This document shows, one piece after another, positions 46,101-56,537 of a stretch of 64,000 bases of DNA. The stretch's first letter is position 1. Every line of letters starts with the position of its first letter. The DNA is from Amoebophrya sp. A120 (Eukaryota > Sar > Dinophyceae > Syndiniales > Amoebophryaceae): assembly GCA_905178155.1 (NCBI GenBank), contig CAJINV010000006.1, forward strand, positions 3,844,130-3,908,129, in the 5' to 3' direction. Below the pieces are notes generated by a model. The model had not been told where the DNA came from. It did not search any database and worked only from the letters and a program-made list of their open reading frames with translations. The position numbers were made by a program, and so were the translations under genes.

Positions 46101-49100
46101 TATTTGCTGTTAAACTGTTCCGTCGGGTGCACCGGACGCCACTTCAACTCGCAGGAGGTGGGAGTGACGTTTTCAATCGTTGGCCTGCCTGGTTTCGGGC
46201 CGTGGATTTGGTACTGCACGGGTTCGCCGATTAATTGGAAGAACTGGTTTTTGTCCTTGTATTTCTCCGAAACGCGGTCCTGATTCGAGTGGGTACTTGC
46301 TTCTTCCGCGATAATGGCGAAGGAGAACACCTTTTCCAGCGAATTGTTCGGCGGTGGGCACTGCATGGTGATCAACCCGTCGAATTCGTTCTTCTTGATT
46401 TCCACTTTCGACCGGATTCTCGAGCTGTGGATCTTCGAAGTGGGCTGGGGGGGAATGACCGTGTACCCGGCGGGGGTATCTGGGATGATCTGCTCCTGTT
46501 GGGAGGAGACGACAACGGAACCGGATAGACAGGCGAGGTAGAGGGTTAGGTACTTTGTTGCACTTCCTGTTGTTCCTGCTGTAGTAGCGGTTTTCGGATT
46601 AGAGCTCGTTCTCGTCGTGAGGTTTTGACTCGACAGAAACGCCGATCGGGGCAGATTGTACGACAAAAATGCCGTTTCGCCCACGTGGTACTTCGTCTGA
46701 CTCATGCACAGCACATCCGACACGTTCGTCGGTAAGTGCCGCAACAACGAGTTATGAATTGCAAAAGCATCGCAGTCGTACTGGTATGAATTGCATTACA
46801 AATTTCATCAGCATGAGAAATGGAATTTGTAATGCTGATTGACCTTAGAAAAAAGATTTGTCACGCATCGCTGCAATTACTACGAGTACGATACTTTTGC
46901 ACAGGATACGAGTGGCACGTCGGCAAGTCCCCGGCCTTCTTCTCCCGCAAGATGTCGTAGAGTTTGGACACTTCAATATCCTGTGTAAAAACATCCCCAC
47001 CCCAGAGTTATCATGCGGATCTGCAAGCACACGAGCATTTGTAATGCGCATCCCCATGAGAGGCATTTCCCATTGTATTTTGGAACTTGTAATGCAGTGA
47101 ACAGGATAAGGAGATGAATTTGTTATGCGGCTTTCCTTGCTAAACTGGTGCATTACACTACAGCCTGCAACTTGTCATGCGTGGCTCCCAAAACCTCGAG
47201 GTTTGTGTTGCAAAATCCTCATCTTGACCCTGGTGTGGGGGCGTTTTTACACACGATATTCAAACCCAGTCAACGGTGGGTAGGTGAAGACCAATGGACC
47301 GTCCCGTGACTTTGTCATCTCGTTCACATGCGGACTCTGCGCGCTCGCCTATTGAGAGGAAAAATCCCCCCTCCCCATATCGAAAACGGAAATTTGTGAT
47401 GCTGATTTGTGGCCACAAATCATCTTTGTCTTGCATGTAGGGCCATAGGAGCCATTTGACGCATTCCAGAGCAAGTCTGTCATGCCCATTCGACTACGGC
47501 AAACCCCTTTGTCATGCGCAATTGCTAGCCTTCTGCATACACAGACAAGCTCAGAAAATGCCGCCAAGCACTTGCTGCAAGACAGATCTGATTTGTGTAC
47601 GCAAATCGAGCATCAGAAACTTCGTTTCGATATGTGGAGGGGGGATATTTCCTCTCAATATCGCTGCCATCGCGGCTTGCGCGCCGGCGCGCGCGGCGCG
47701 ACGCAGTTTGTTCATGTTGGACTTCAGGTTTTTGGATTGAGTCGTCGCTGGCTTATTGGAACCTAATCCTGCTTTGGTTGGCGAGGAAGCGCCAAGATGA
47801 CCTGATGTTCCTACCGCCGCGCCGGGTTTCGTGCTACTTGTTTTCGCGTTCAGCATCGTGTTCTCGTCCGCTGTGTCGGAAGTCGACTTCAGCAAGCTGC
47901 TCGATATGAGAGTGAAGACAACTCCCACTCCGCCTCATTTGAATTTGTATAGCATGAACAGCAAAAATACAAACACGACCACAAGTGGACGCTATGCATG
48001 ACAAGTTCGTGTGCCTAGTGTAGTACTGTTCGGGCTTGTTCATCCGGAATTTGTCATGCTAACAGTGCCGCAAGGAAGCGATTGGATTTGGGGTTTTGCA
48101 TGACAAGTTCAAATGTGAGCGAGAGGGTGGAGTTGTGCACTGTCATACTCGACCCCGTCCGCATCGACCGCATGCGCTTTTTCTCGTACGAGACCCGACT
48201 GCCCCGGGTCAGGTAAATCCCGAAAATTTCCGCCGCGAATTCTGTTTTTAACAGAGGTCTCCTCGGATCCAGGAACTTTTTCTTCGCCTGCTGTTTCAAG
48301 ATCGATTTTGGCGACGATGCCATTTGCCGTTCCTCCTCCTCCTCCACCGCCAACAGCCCGAGCTTCTGCATTAACAACTGTTCCACTTTAATACCCGGGG
48401 GTTTCGCGGCCCAGAGCCGGATGGCGAACTCTTCCAAGTCAAACCCATCTGCTTGGTGGAACGATTGTAAATATTGGTTTGTGGACATCGCCATCTGGTG
48501 CTTCAAATTTCGTCCCGAAGAAGAAGAAGTACTACGCATCTGCGTCGACAGCATATGCATTTCAAAAGTGTCTGGGTCTGGAAGATTGCAACTTGTCATG
48601 CTAAATCCGAATCATGCAAAAAAATGTGTTGCATGATTACCAAAAGAGGTCCACTTTCGAACAAGTTTAAAGGCAGTTTCTCATGCAGAATAGGCATGAA
48701 AGAGACCTCACAGCCTCTGTCATGCTAGGTCCCGCATTCCACACCTCAAGGGTCATGGAAAACCCGCATGACAAGTTCACATTCTTCCAGACCCAGACAT
48801 TTTTACATTTGGTACAGCAAGTACTGAAACAGTCCCTCGCAATCCGCCCGGTTCATATCCAAAGCGCCTCCGAAAACTTCGAAAAACTTATCAACTGCAA
48901 ATCTGTCTAGGTCTGGACGAGTGCAGATGTTTGCAATGCAGGTTTTGCATGACCCATGAGTCATGGAATGTGGGGCCTAGCATGACAGACGCGGTGAGGT
49001 CTCTGTCATGCCTATCCTGCATGAGAAAAATCTCCTACGACCCACTTGGTCGATTGTGGACAGCTTTTGGCACTCAAGCAACACAGATTTTTGTATGATT

Positions 49101-52100
49101 CAGATTCAGCATGACAAGTTGCAATCTTCCAGATCCAGACCCAGACATTTTTGCAATCCATAAAACTGCCATTTTTGCAAGTGCGGCGCCAGCCCGTTCT
49201 GCTGCGCTTCGACAGCGTATCAAAAGGGAAAATGCCCCCTCGCTCCCCATATCGAAACGAAGTTTCTTATGCTGAATCAATTTGCGAACACAAATCAGAC
49301 TTGTCTTTCTGGAGAGGACTGCAGGCCTATGCTCAGCCTGAGTAGGGAGGTTTTGAGCTAGGCGCTGAGCATGGCAAGCGTGTAGTCTCTAGGGCCAACA
49401 GCATCACGAACCGCCTGCAGAATGCGGCGGAGCCTGTGGAGTTGCGTTCTTGCAACACAGAGACGATTTGTGGTCACAAATCAGCATCACGAATTTTCTG
49501 ATGCGTCCCTTTTCGATATGGGGAGGGGGGATTTTTTCTTACGATACAGCGGGGTCGATCTTCAGGTCGCCTTCTGCTGCGCCGCCCAAATCCCCCTTGC
49601 TCATGCTGCGGTTGGTCAAGTTCAAAAAGTTCAACTTTTCAATTTCCTGCACCGGGGGAAGCAAGTGCGGGTCCGCGCCGACAATGAACTGCTCCGCTTT
49701 GCTCGTGTTTTCGTGGACGATTTGGTCACGCCACGTGAAAACCACTCTTTTCGTTTCAATCGTGTTGGCTTTTCCAGAGTGCGACGCCGCGGTGGTTTTT
49801 TTCCCGCCCTGTTTCAGATATTCTCCGGAGGAAAACAACAGCAAATTTTTCAACGACTGCACCCAGGAACCGTACTTTAATAGCAGCCGCTTCCGAAACA
49901 CAAATACCCCGACCTGCGGGGCGGACAGAGCGAGGAGGTGGAACCAGGTTTCCTTGGGGATTCCGTCGATCTTCCTGGTCTCAGTTCGCTGGGAAAAGTG
50001 CGTCATCTTCGATAAGCATTTCGCGTACTCGAAAAGCGCGTTTGCCTCGTCGTCCTGGACCTTCCGTCTCCGCGCCGCCAAGTGCCGGTACGCAGGGTCT
50101 TCATACGGGTCTTCGTGAAATGCCCAGCAGTATCCTGCGTAAAAACGTCCCCACCCCAGAGTTGTCATGCAGCTTTGCGATTACAGGAACATTTGTGATG
50201 CGCAGCTCTACGAGAGGCGTTTCCAGTCATGTTTTGGAATCTGTAATGCTGTAAAACAGGATGAGCTTCCCTTGCTAACCAGCACTTCCCTTGCTAACCA
50301 GCACTACACGGGAGACGGAAACTTGTCATGCACAACTCCCAAACCTTGGAGATTTGTGTTGCAGATTTACCAACTTGACTCTGGGGTGGGGACGTTTTTA
50401 CTCAGGATAAACAGTTGGACAGTTTCAGCGAGTCCTTGTTCGTTTCCACCAAGTTTTCAATCACCTGATTCCGCTGATCCTCCAGATCCTCTGGGTCTTG
50501 CGCGCTGGAACCGGGTATCAAATGCAAAAGTGTCTGGGTCTGGAATGTTGCAACCTGTGATGCTGTCTTTGGAAGGTAGGAAAAATCTGTATTGCATGAC
50601 CAGCAAGAGGAACTCAGTTTGTGCTACGCGGAGTGGGCATTTCTCATGCGGAATACGCATCAGAAGGACCGTCAAAAATCTGTGATGCTAGGTCATGCAT
50701 TACAGGCATCATGGGTTATGCAAAATATACATGACAAGTCTCGCAATCTTCCAGACCCAGACATTTTTGCACTTGATACCGGGAACGGCGGACGCGAGAA
50801 TTTGGTTGACTTCCAACTTGGTGAGTTCCGGCTCCTCTTCTTCCTCAAAATCGACCCCGATGTTGATCTATGCATTGCAAAAGCATCACACTACGTAGTG
50901 GTAGTAATTGCATTTCTGCATTACAAATCTAGTTCCTAAGGTCAATCCGCATTACAAATTGGATTATGTAATGTTGCTAACGCTAAGTCAATTTGTAATG
51001 CAATTTATACTAGAAGTGCGGTGCTTTTGCAACCCATATAATCTCCTTTTTCTTCGTTTCGGACTTGGATCCAGAGCGGCCGTCCACTTGAAACCCATCT
51101 TGGTCACCACCGTCGAAAAGTTGCTCTTGCTGCTGTGTTTTATCATCAACACCGCCCGGCGTCGCTGGCGCGGTACTGGTCGCGGATTCCTCCGCTAGAT
51201 TCCGGTCGTGAACCAGTTCTAGATACGCTTTCACCAAGTTTTCCCGAGTCACAAACTCCTGGATCTCAATCCCCGCGGATTTGGCTAGCTCCACGTTGCG
51301 ACCGAGAGAAGTTGTGTTATTTTTTCCGGTTTGTCCCCTTGCCGTTTTCGTCCCATCTGCTTCTTCCTGGTCTTCCTTGTACCTTAAATCTTGAAACGCC
51401 GCTTCGAAGCTGTTATGGATTGCAAAAGTGTCTGGGTCTGGAAGGTTCTGAGACTTGTCATGCACGGTTTACATGAGACGTGATGTCTGTGATGCATGCC
51501 CTAGCATCACAGGTTTTTTGAACGATTCATGATGCCTGTTCCCCATGACAAATGCCCTCTCTGCGTAGGAAAAATTAGAATCCTTTTGCTGCTCATGCAA
51601 CACAAATTTTTTTAGATATCGATATCCAAATGCAGCATCACAAGTTGCGTTCTTCCAGACCCAGACACTTTTGCATTTGATAGCTGTTGTATTTCTGCAG
51701 CACCATGGTTCGCAACTTCAGTAATTGCGAAGAGGACACTATCGAGCAAAAAAACTGTGTAAGTGTAACTTTGTAGGCAGAGGAGCATCACAAATTCGTT
51801 TTGCATTACAGAAAAAACCTGTCAAGCGCAGCTAGTACGTGAAAACACGTATGATACACAGCTATGCCTATGACGCACTTCCAGCATGACAAGATGTAAC
51901 TGTTTTGCAGTTTCTGCATCACAGATTTACACTTAAGTACACAGTTTTTTTCTTGCATAGACACGTCGCACAAAGCGGTCGCGATTTCATCCACGTGCAC
52001 CTTCTGATTCGGCATGTCCGCTAAGAAAGCCGGCCGCCCCGTCAGCATCTTGAAAATGTTCGACAAAAACTCCCGTTTCGTGATCAAAAAAAGGTTCTGC

Positions 52101-54704
52101 GCATTGGACAACCCGTCGAGAGGACCACTTTCAGATTGTAGTTCCCCGGTGGAAAAGTTGTTCGTATTGTCCCCCTGCGAATGAATTATCCGGTCAAGCA
52201 GCTGTGTCCCGTCGGCAGAGAAAATTTCCTTCACCTTCGGAATTTTCAAAATCCCGAGCTGCTTCTGCTCCGTCGGGAAGAAGGCCCGCTCCGCTAGGTC
52301 GACAAAAGCCGAGAAATGCACCATGTTCTGCTCCGACACGGCGGTGGTATTTGCGTTGTTCTTGAACAGAAGCGCTTCGATGACAGAGAGGATGCTGGTG
52401 CTGGATGACACAGACACTCCAGTGGACGCATTAACATCAAGCATCTGATCGTCAAGTGGTGGTCCCCCAAGAACTGCTGAGCCCCCGCTTGCCGTGGATT
52501 GCAGCAAGTTATCCCGGATCCGGGTCATCAGCAACTTCCCCAAGCGGTTCACGGAGTAGCACAGCATGGCCAGTTATCAAAAGCAAACATGTCTGGGTCT
52601 GGAAACTTCAACTTGTGATGCTGAGGTCTCGATGACTGAAATACCTTCCAATGCAGCCAAGCATGACAAGTCTCGCGCACACTTTCTCATGTGCAGCCCG
52701 CATGAGAAACTGCGCTTCTGTATGACAAAAGATGGCGTCTTTTTGCTAGTCATGACGCAACACAGATTTTACAAGAGTGCAGGACTAGCATTAAAAGTTC
52801 CATGCTTCCAGACCCAGACATGTTTGCAATGCATACCAGTTGCCGTCGCGCTTCCAGCGGCGACCCAAACGACCGTGGCAGGCTGTCCACCCTGGTCAAA
52901 TGTATCCCACGAAAAAACTGCTTCACTGTGAACTTGTGGTGCATGGAATGGAACACAAAACGATTTGTCTTGCTACACATGCAAGACATTGGATTTTTAA
53001 GTGTGTTTTCCCTTGGGAAGTGCGCATGGCAAATTTTCTGTACCATATGTAACAAACTTGTGATGCAGATCTTGCAAAATCATGACAGTGAAACAGTTTT
53101 TTACTGCGATAAAATGCACGTTCGGTGTGATCCGGTCTCCGGGGGAGTAGGAGATCAAATCGCAAGCGAGAAATTCGTGCATCAGGTTATAGTGCAACAC
53201 CTGAAAATAGTTCAGCTGGACCAAATTTTGGAGAAAAAAGTCCGTCGAGGACAAATTCAGGCTCCTCCGGGACCGTTATGCATTGCAAATACATCTGGGT
53301 CTGGAAACTTGTGATGCATGTCAGTGGATAGAAAGCACGTAGTGACGAACCACCAAGCATGACAGATTTTTTCGTAGGAGCGAGCTCCGTGTTCTTCCGT
53401 AATCCGCATGACAAAGTAAGACAAACAGCCTTCTTGCATGACAGATCGAAGAGGAGCTCTTGCTGGCCCCGCAATACAGAGTTCAGGGTCATGGAAAACC
53501 AGCATGACAAATCTGGCACTCTTCCAGACCCAGGAGACATATTTGCAATGCATAACCGTAACGCGTGCACCAAAGGCCACTCGACCAGATTCGACTGGTC
53601 CTCCAGCCTATCCTGTGCAAAAGTATCGTACTCGTATAAATGCAAGTCTTGCATCACAAATTTTTTTCTGAAGGTAAATCCGCATTACAAATTTTATATC
53701 TCATGCTGAGGAAATTTGTAATGCATTTATACGAGTACGATACTTTTGCAGTGCATACAGCCAGGGTTGCCAGGGTGGCGTTTTCAACTTGATCCGCATC
53801 TTCGTGAGCCAGGATCTCAATTTCAACACGGATTTTAAAGATAAGCGGCCCTTCTGCTCCTCTTCCTTCTGCTTCCGCTTGGCTTCCTGGATGAGCGGAT
53901 CGTCTTCCTCCTCCGTTTATGCATTGCAAATAAATATGTCTGGGCCCGGAAGAAGTGGAACTTGTAATGCGGATTCTGGAATAGGTAAAAATTTGTACTG
54001 CATGAGCACCAAAAGCTTCACATTTTTTCTTGCTACGAAAATAGGCTATTTGTCATGCGGTACAGGCATCAGGAGGCCAGTGCGAAAGCGAAACCTGTAG
54101 TGCTTTATTTGCGTGCATAAGAGACAGTTTGAGTGATCGAGAACAGGCATGACAAACTTTAACTTCTGCACTCGTCCAGACCCAGACACACTTGCATTTG
54201 ATACCGTTTCGAACTCCTCCATGGAGGAGGTTCCGGGAGTGGACACGAGACGAGAATCCCGTATCCTGCGTAAAAACTTCCCCACAGCACCAGCAGAGTC
54301 AAGATGGGAAATCTGCTAGACAAATCAGCCAGCCTTGGCTGTCTGGCATGACAAGTGTGCCCTCGTAGTGTAATCCTGTTTAGCTAGTTCAGAAGCATGA
54401 CAGATCTAGCATAGCATGCTGATCCTAGCATCACAAACTCCAAAACACGAATAGAAAATGCTTCTCATGAGACTCCGCATGAGAAACTTTTTTGGCATGC
54501 AGAATTGCATGACAACTCTGGGGTGGGGACGTTTTTACTCAGAATATCCCGCTCCGACTCTTCATCCCCGTCCCGGGGGGAGATCTCCGCGTCGTTGTCA
54601 GCTTTGTCGCCGCTCGCATGATCTTCGAGGGCCTCTAGCTGGTCATTCGCGGAGGAATTCTGTTCCTCCGCGTCGAGTGCGGTTGCGTCTACTTCGGCCG
54701 CCAT
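31140..54704 (-). CDS. Giant multi-exon protein (~4751 aa) with an FN3-like domain
   Basis: One gene reconstructed from ATG 54704 (MAAEVDATALDAEEQ) to TAA 31140. It has 37 introners and one GT-AG intron (37805-37989). I read the junctions one by one; each restores the frame, and the sum is exactly 4752 codons. The N-terminus is acidic, followed by KR/E-rich helix and long helical stretches. An FN3-like domain lies at about residues 1300-1385 (IENVTPTSCELKWRPV ... VTEYVVRAEP ... VSNLTPGLPYRFSVLP). Later regions are helical with Lys/Ser/Gln-rich linkers (33.1-34.8 kb) and a disordered Ser/Gln/Asn-rich C-terminus ending in FIRKRRRDLNTMPKLQRE. No signal peptide, membrane span, kinase, motor or other catalytic motif was seen. 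The size, FN3 and helical repeats would suit a large cytoskeletal or axonemal scaffold, but I cannot assign a family. Splitting into two genes is not excluded, though no stop or start supports it. Confidence 0.8.
31282..31548. mobile_element. Introner family A, 267 bp (giant gene)
   Basis: Flanking repeat CCATG. Last intron, joining AHANM to VLLRNGTG. Confidence 0.95.
32931..33210. mobile_element. Introner family C, 280 bp (giant gene)
   Basis: Flanking repeat CCACG. Joins ERMLTV to APMVRLV. Confidence 0.95.
35254..35403. mobile_element. Introner family B, 150 bp (giant gene)
   Basis: Flanking repeat TTTCG. Joins SPNAK to KREPVLM. Confidence 0.95.
35502..35753. mobile_element. Introner family A, 252 bp (giant gene)
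   Basis: Flanks CGTCG/CGTCA. Joins FLPLT to NDESEKF. Confidence 0.93.
35836..36098. mobile_element. Introner family A, 263 bp (giant gene)
   Basis: Flanking repeat TCAAC. Joins KMGSGLL to KPAGVEER. Confidence 0.95.
36780..36929. mobile_element. Introner family G, 150 bp (giant gene)
   Basis: Flanking repeat TGAGT. Joins CGFTDS to FRNCMKIL. Confidence 0.95.
37042..37190. mobile_element. Introner family B, 149 bp (giant gene)
   Basis: Weak flanks AGTTT/AATTC. Joins IVRVTN to CPDHAKFAE in frame. Confidence 0.88.
37805..37989 (-). other. GT-AG intron, 185 nt
   Basis: The only conventional intron in the giant gene. Donor GACAG|GTATTGG and acceptor CAAACAG|CGCC join AADDS to ANSTSIKPSV in frame. 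Confidence 0.75.
38329..38607. mobile_element. Introner family A, 279 bp (giant gene)
   Basis: Flanking repeat CGCCG. Joins IVQLIG to AIAPDVQQ. Confidence 0.95.
38980..39239. mobile_element. Introner family A, 260 bp (giant gene)
   Basis: Flanking repeat CCCCT. Joins LLMEQG to SLVKGGIR. Confidence 0.95.
39290..39451. mobile_element. Introner family B, 162 bp (giant gene)
   Basis: Flanking repeat CTCTT. Joins LFQGKE to EQMPLRD; 50 bp of exon to the next element. Confidence 0.95.
40041..40295. mobile_element. Introner family A, 255 bp (giant gene)
   Basis: Flanking repeat TCTTC. Joins AKKDKK to IEKDKSNYW. Confidence 0.95.
40577..40729. mobile_element. Introner family B, 153 bp (giant gene)
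   Basis: Flanking repeat AATCG. First base C (CATCCTGTGCAAAAGTATCG). Joins VGDHD to LLSTMV. Confidence 0.93.
40851..41116. mobile_element. Introner family A, 266 bp (giant gene)
   Basis: Flanks TCCAA/TCCAG. Joins LASIL to DELLQLV. Confidence 0.93.
41324..41558. mobile_element. Introner family A, 235 bp (giant gene)
   Basis: Flanking repeat ACCGG. Joins SLHACR to LQLPYFE. Confidence 0.95.
43874..44136. mobile_element. Introner family A, 263 bp (giant gene)
   Basis: Flanking repeat CGCTT. Joins VTKES to EKVEDQGV; 41 bp of exon to the next element. Confidence 0.95.
44178..44498. mobile_element. Introner family D, 321 bp (giant gene)
   Basis: Flanks CCGGC/CTGGC. Joins IKVKPVP to ENWLMHI. Confidence 0.93.
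44687..44978. mobile_element. Introner family C, 292 bp (giant gene)
   Basis: Flanking repeat CTTCC. The right terminus has an A-run (ACGTTTTAAAAAAAGGATA). Joins EVLLEE to EKKVKKF. Confidence 0.93.
45041..45190. mobile_element. Introner family B, 150 bp (giant gene)
   Basis: Flanking repeat AGTCA. Nearly identical internally to 35254-35403, suggesting recent spread. Joins KVESFDD to LVLEYC. Confidence 0.95.
45705..45971. mobile_element. Introner family A, 267 bp (giant gene)
   Basis: Flanking repeat CACAG. Sits inside the FN3-like domain, joining GKTQLC to EPVCRFHV. Confidence 0.95.
46753..46908. mobile_element. Introner family B, 156 bp (giant gene)
   Basis: Flanking repeat CGAGT. Joins DLPTCHS to LLRHLPTN. 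Confidence 0.95.
46977..47258. mobile_element. Introner family C, 282 bp (giant gene)
   Basis: Flanking repeat TTCAA. Joins PLTGFE to VSKLYDI. Confidence 0.95.
47350..47660. mobile_element. Introner family D, 311 bp (giant gene)
   Basis: Flanks TCGCC/TCGCT. Joins AAMAAS to AQSPHVNE. Confidence 0.93.
47905..48147. mobile_element. Introner family F, 243 bp (giant gene)
   Basis: Flanking repeat CTCGA. Joins SMRTGS to SSLLKST. Confidence 0.95.
48554..48814. mobile_element. Introner family A, 261 bp (giant gene)
   Basis: Flanking repeat CAGCA. Ends CATTTGGTA rather than GATA. Joins FQYLL to STQMRST. Confidence 0.94.
48889..49162. mobile_element. Introner family A, 274 bp (giant gene)
   Basis: Flanking repeat AAACT. 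Right terminus has a partial doubling (CCAGATCCAGACCCAGAC). Joins LQKWQF to FEVFGG. Confidence 0.95.
49218..49546. mobile_element. Introner family D, 329 bp (giant gene)
   Basis: Flanking repeat CAGCG. Joins LKIDPA to VEAQQNG. Confidence 0.95.
50131..50409. mobile_element. Introner family C, 279 bp (giant gene)
   Basis: Flanks AGCAG/AACAG. Contains a doubled CTTCCCTTGCTAACCAGCAC unit internally. Joins LKLSNC to WAFHEDP. Confidence 0.93.
50516..50778. mobile_element. Introner family A, 263 bp (giant gene)
   Basis: Flanking repeat CCGGG. Joins ASAVPG to SSAQDPED. Confidence 0.95.
50869..51038. mobile_element. Introner family B, 170 bp (giant gene)
   Basis: Flanks TGATC/TAATC. Joins ETKKKEI to NIGVDFEE. 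Confidence 0.92.
51414..51682. mobile_element. Introner family A, 269 bp (giant gene)
   Basis: Flanking repeat GCTGT. Joins VLQKYNS to FEAAFQDL. Confidence 0.95.
51740..51959. mobile_element. Introner family E, 220 bp (giant gene)
   Basis: Flanking repeat GACAC. Joins TALCDVS to SSQLLKL. Confidence 0.95.
52575..52835. mobile_element. Introner family A, 261 bp (giant gene)
   Basis: Flanking repeat CCAGT. Joins EARRQL to AMLCYSV. Confidence 0.95.
52903..53111. mobile_element. Introner, family E variant with CACTGT termini, 209 bp (giant gene)
   Basis: Flanking repeat AAATG. Begins TATCCCACGAAAAAACTGCT; the inverse right end reads TATCGCAGTAAAAAACTGTT. Joins TPNVH to LTRVDSL. Confidence 0.92.
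53277..53554. mobile_element. Introner family A, 278 bp (giant gene)
   Basis: Flanking repeat ACCGT. The right terminus has three extra bases (CCCAGGAGACATATTTGC). Joins LVHALR to SRRSLNLS. Confidence 0.94.
53609..53757. mobile_element. Introner family B, 149 bp (giant gene)
   Basis: Flanking repeat CAGCC. Joins PPWQPWL to EDQSNLV. Confidence 0.95.
53918..54203. mobile_element. Introner family A, 286 bp (giant gene)
   Basis: Flanking repeat CCGTT. Joins MEEFET to EEEDDPLI. Confidence 0.95.
54262..54546. mobile_element. Introner family C, 285 bp (giant gene)
   Basis: Flanking repeat TCCCG. First intron of the gene, joining EESERD to SRLVSTPG. Confidence 0.95.
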
Positions 54705-56537
54705 GATGTTCTCGTTTGCAAAAGATTATTTGTAGATCCTTTTGCAGGGCGGGGGTTGGTCAAACAACAACAATAAATAGACACAACTTTTTATTAACTT
54801 TAACTTTCCACCCCGGGAAATAAGTAATTCAAGCCCACCCTAGAGTTTTTGTTCTTTCGCCTGGAAAAAAAAGGGGCTGCTGATTAAGTAGTGAAGTTTT
54901 AAGAGAGTTACAACAATAAAAGTTACAACAATTTTAAACTCAAGTTTTGTAGTTGTTCTTGTGTGTCGTCCAAGTATTAACTAGAAGCCGACTTGTAGTG
55001 AGAGCTCCTGGAGAACAATGGATATCGAAGATTTGACTTACGGTTTTCCAACGTAGGCACAGTTCCTTATCCGTGTGGGTCAATTTTTTACAGTACAACA
55101 CGTAACGCAACGAGGGACGACGGCATTGACATTGTCATTACAATACAGAGGGGACGATTACACGAAGGCGCTTGGACGACGAATTTATTGACCAAGAGCA
55201 TACGATTTTTTTTTTTGCCCGTACGATTGGAAAAGCTAGCAGACCTGTACGGTTCTTTTTACGATATCTGTTCACGACGGACGAAGAGTTTAGAGCTTGG
55301 ACACCCATTAGAATTCACAATGGTTATTTTACGGAGATTTTACATCGTCAACTATCAGCGCCTCCCTTTCCAACCATCCTGCTCATGCCTTGACTAATGA
55401 CCGCGACAAGCTACCTGCGTTGCTAATCTTTTGGGGCCTGCACGCGGAAACTAGACAGGAAATCACGCACACCATCGGGCTAGAGTTGAAAACGCCCGAT
55501 ATTGTCGGTTTTTCTGTCGCCCGATACCATCGCGATTACGCTGTTACAGAAGGGCGAAAATGGGGCTGACTGCGCGTTTGGTTATTTTACGGGTTATTTT
55601 ACAAGACTGCGGCTGGTTATTTTACGAACGAACACCCGCGCACAAATCTAATCATGGCGGCACAATCCACATTTTTATAAAATAACCGGCGCGCAAAAAA
55701 GCAGCTTTTCATAAAATAACCAAGCAAATTTTCCGCAAAAATCTATGAAGCCGGAAAGTCAGTTCGTCGTGTCCGTTGTGGGCGAAGGCAGAGACTCTCG
55801 TCTCTGCCTTCGGACACAAGAAGGACCCACACTGCTAGCAGGGAAGACGCAACTAAGAAGGGGACACCAGAAGGGATCACAAGAAGAACCCGCATTGCAA
55901 TCAAAATTCTGAGCCCGAAAGCTGGTTCGTAATTTTTCCCCGCAACGCCGGCGAAATTCTAGCAACAATGTCAAATCTCCGCAAAATAACCTACCTAATT
56001 TCTAACGGCCATCCAAGCTGTAACGAAGAGTAGAGGATCCACGTTTGACTTTGATGTCTTTTCGTTTTCTTGTTTCACGGAAACAATTATACTGCATTAC
56101 GTTATTGCGATCGGAGGTTGGAAATCGTTACTTTTACGAAGTAGGACTCTAGTACCCAATGTCGTGTGCTGCTGCTTCACGTACTTTTCCTAGTTCATGT
56201 CCAACATCAAAAACGAAACTGCTACTACCACATCAAAGTTGCGCCACTGTACTATGTGTCGAGACGCAACTACTTGTGAGCTGCGCCAGCGCCTGTTTAT
56301 CCCCGTTCTTTCAAGAGCATGCAAAAGCAAGCGTGGCAACAATTAAAGGAGTAGCACAGCTGATACGAGGAACACGTAGAAAGGGAAGGCGCTAATAAAA
56401 CAGAGCAGTTTATCAGTTTGAGTTTCAGTTCGCAAAAATTATGGATCACCACCTGGATGATCACCATCATATATATCGGTCAACAGATGAGCTGCTGCTC
56501 CAAGCAATAGATTGTCAAAAGACACCACACTACGCTT
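54705..56537. other. 1.8-kb intergenic region with GGTTATTTTAC motifs
   Basis: GGTTATTTTAC occurs about four times on the plus strand (55320-55625). The reverse GTAAAATAACC-like form (AAAATAACC) occurs three times further right (55675-55990). No convincing gene and no introner. Confidence 0.6.
55783..55812. repeat. Perfect 13-bp-arm palindrome
   Basis: CGAAGGCAGAGAC and GTCTCTGCCTTCG flank a TCTC loop. Outer GTGTCCG / CGGACAC bases extend the symmetry imperfectly. Confidence 0.85.

Noticed and set aside
31140-54704. Assigning the giant gene to a named ciliary protein (for example a CFAP family member)
   Set aside because: Size and an FN3-like domain are compatible, but I could not match any family-specific motif.
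55172-55397. Pair of overlapping plus-strand frames of 69-73 aa
   Set aside because: Overlap each other in different frames and contain the GGTTATTTTAC motif; no coding signal.
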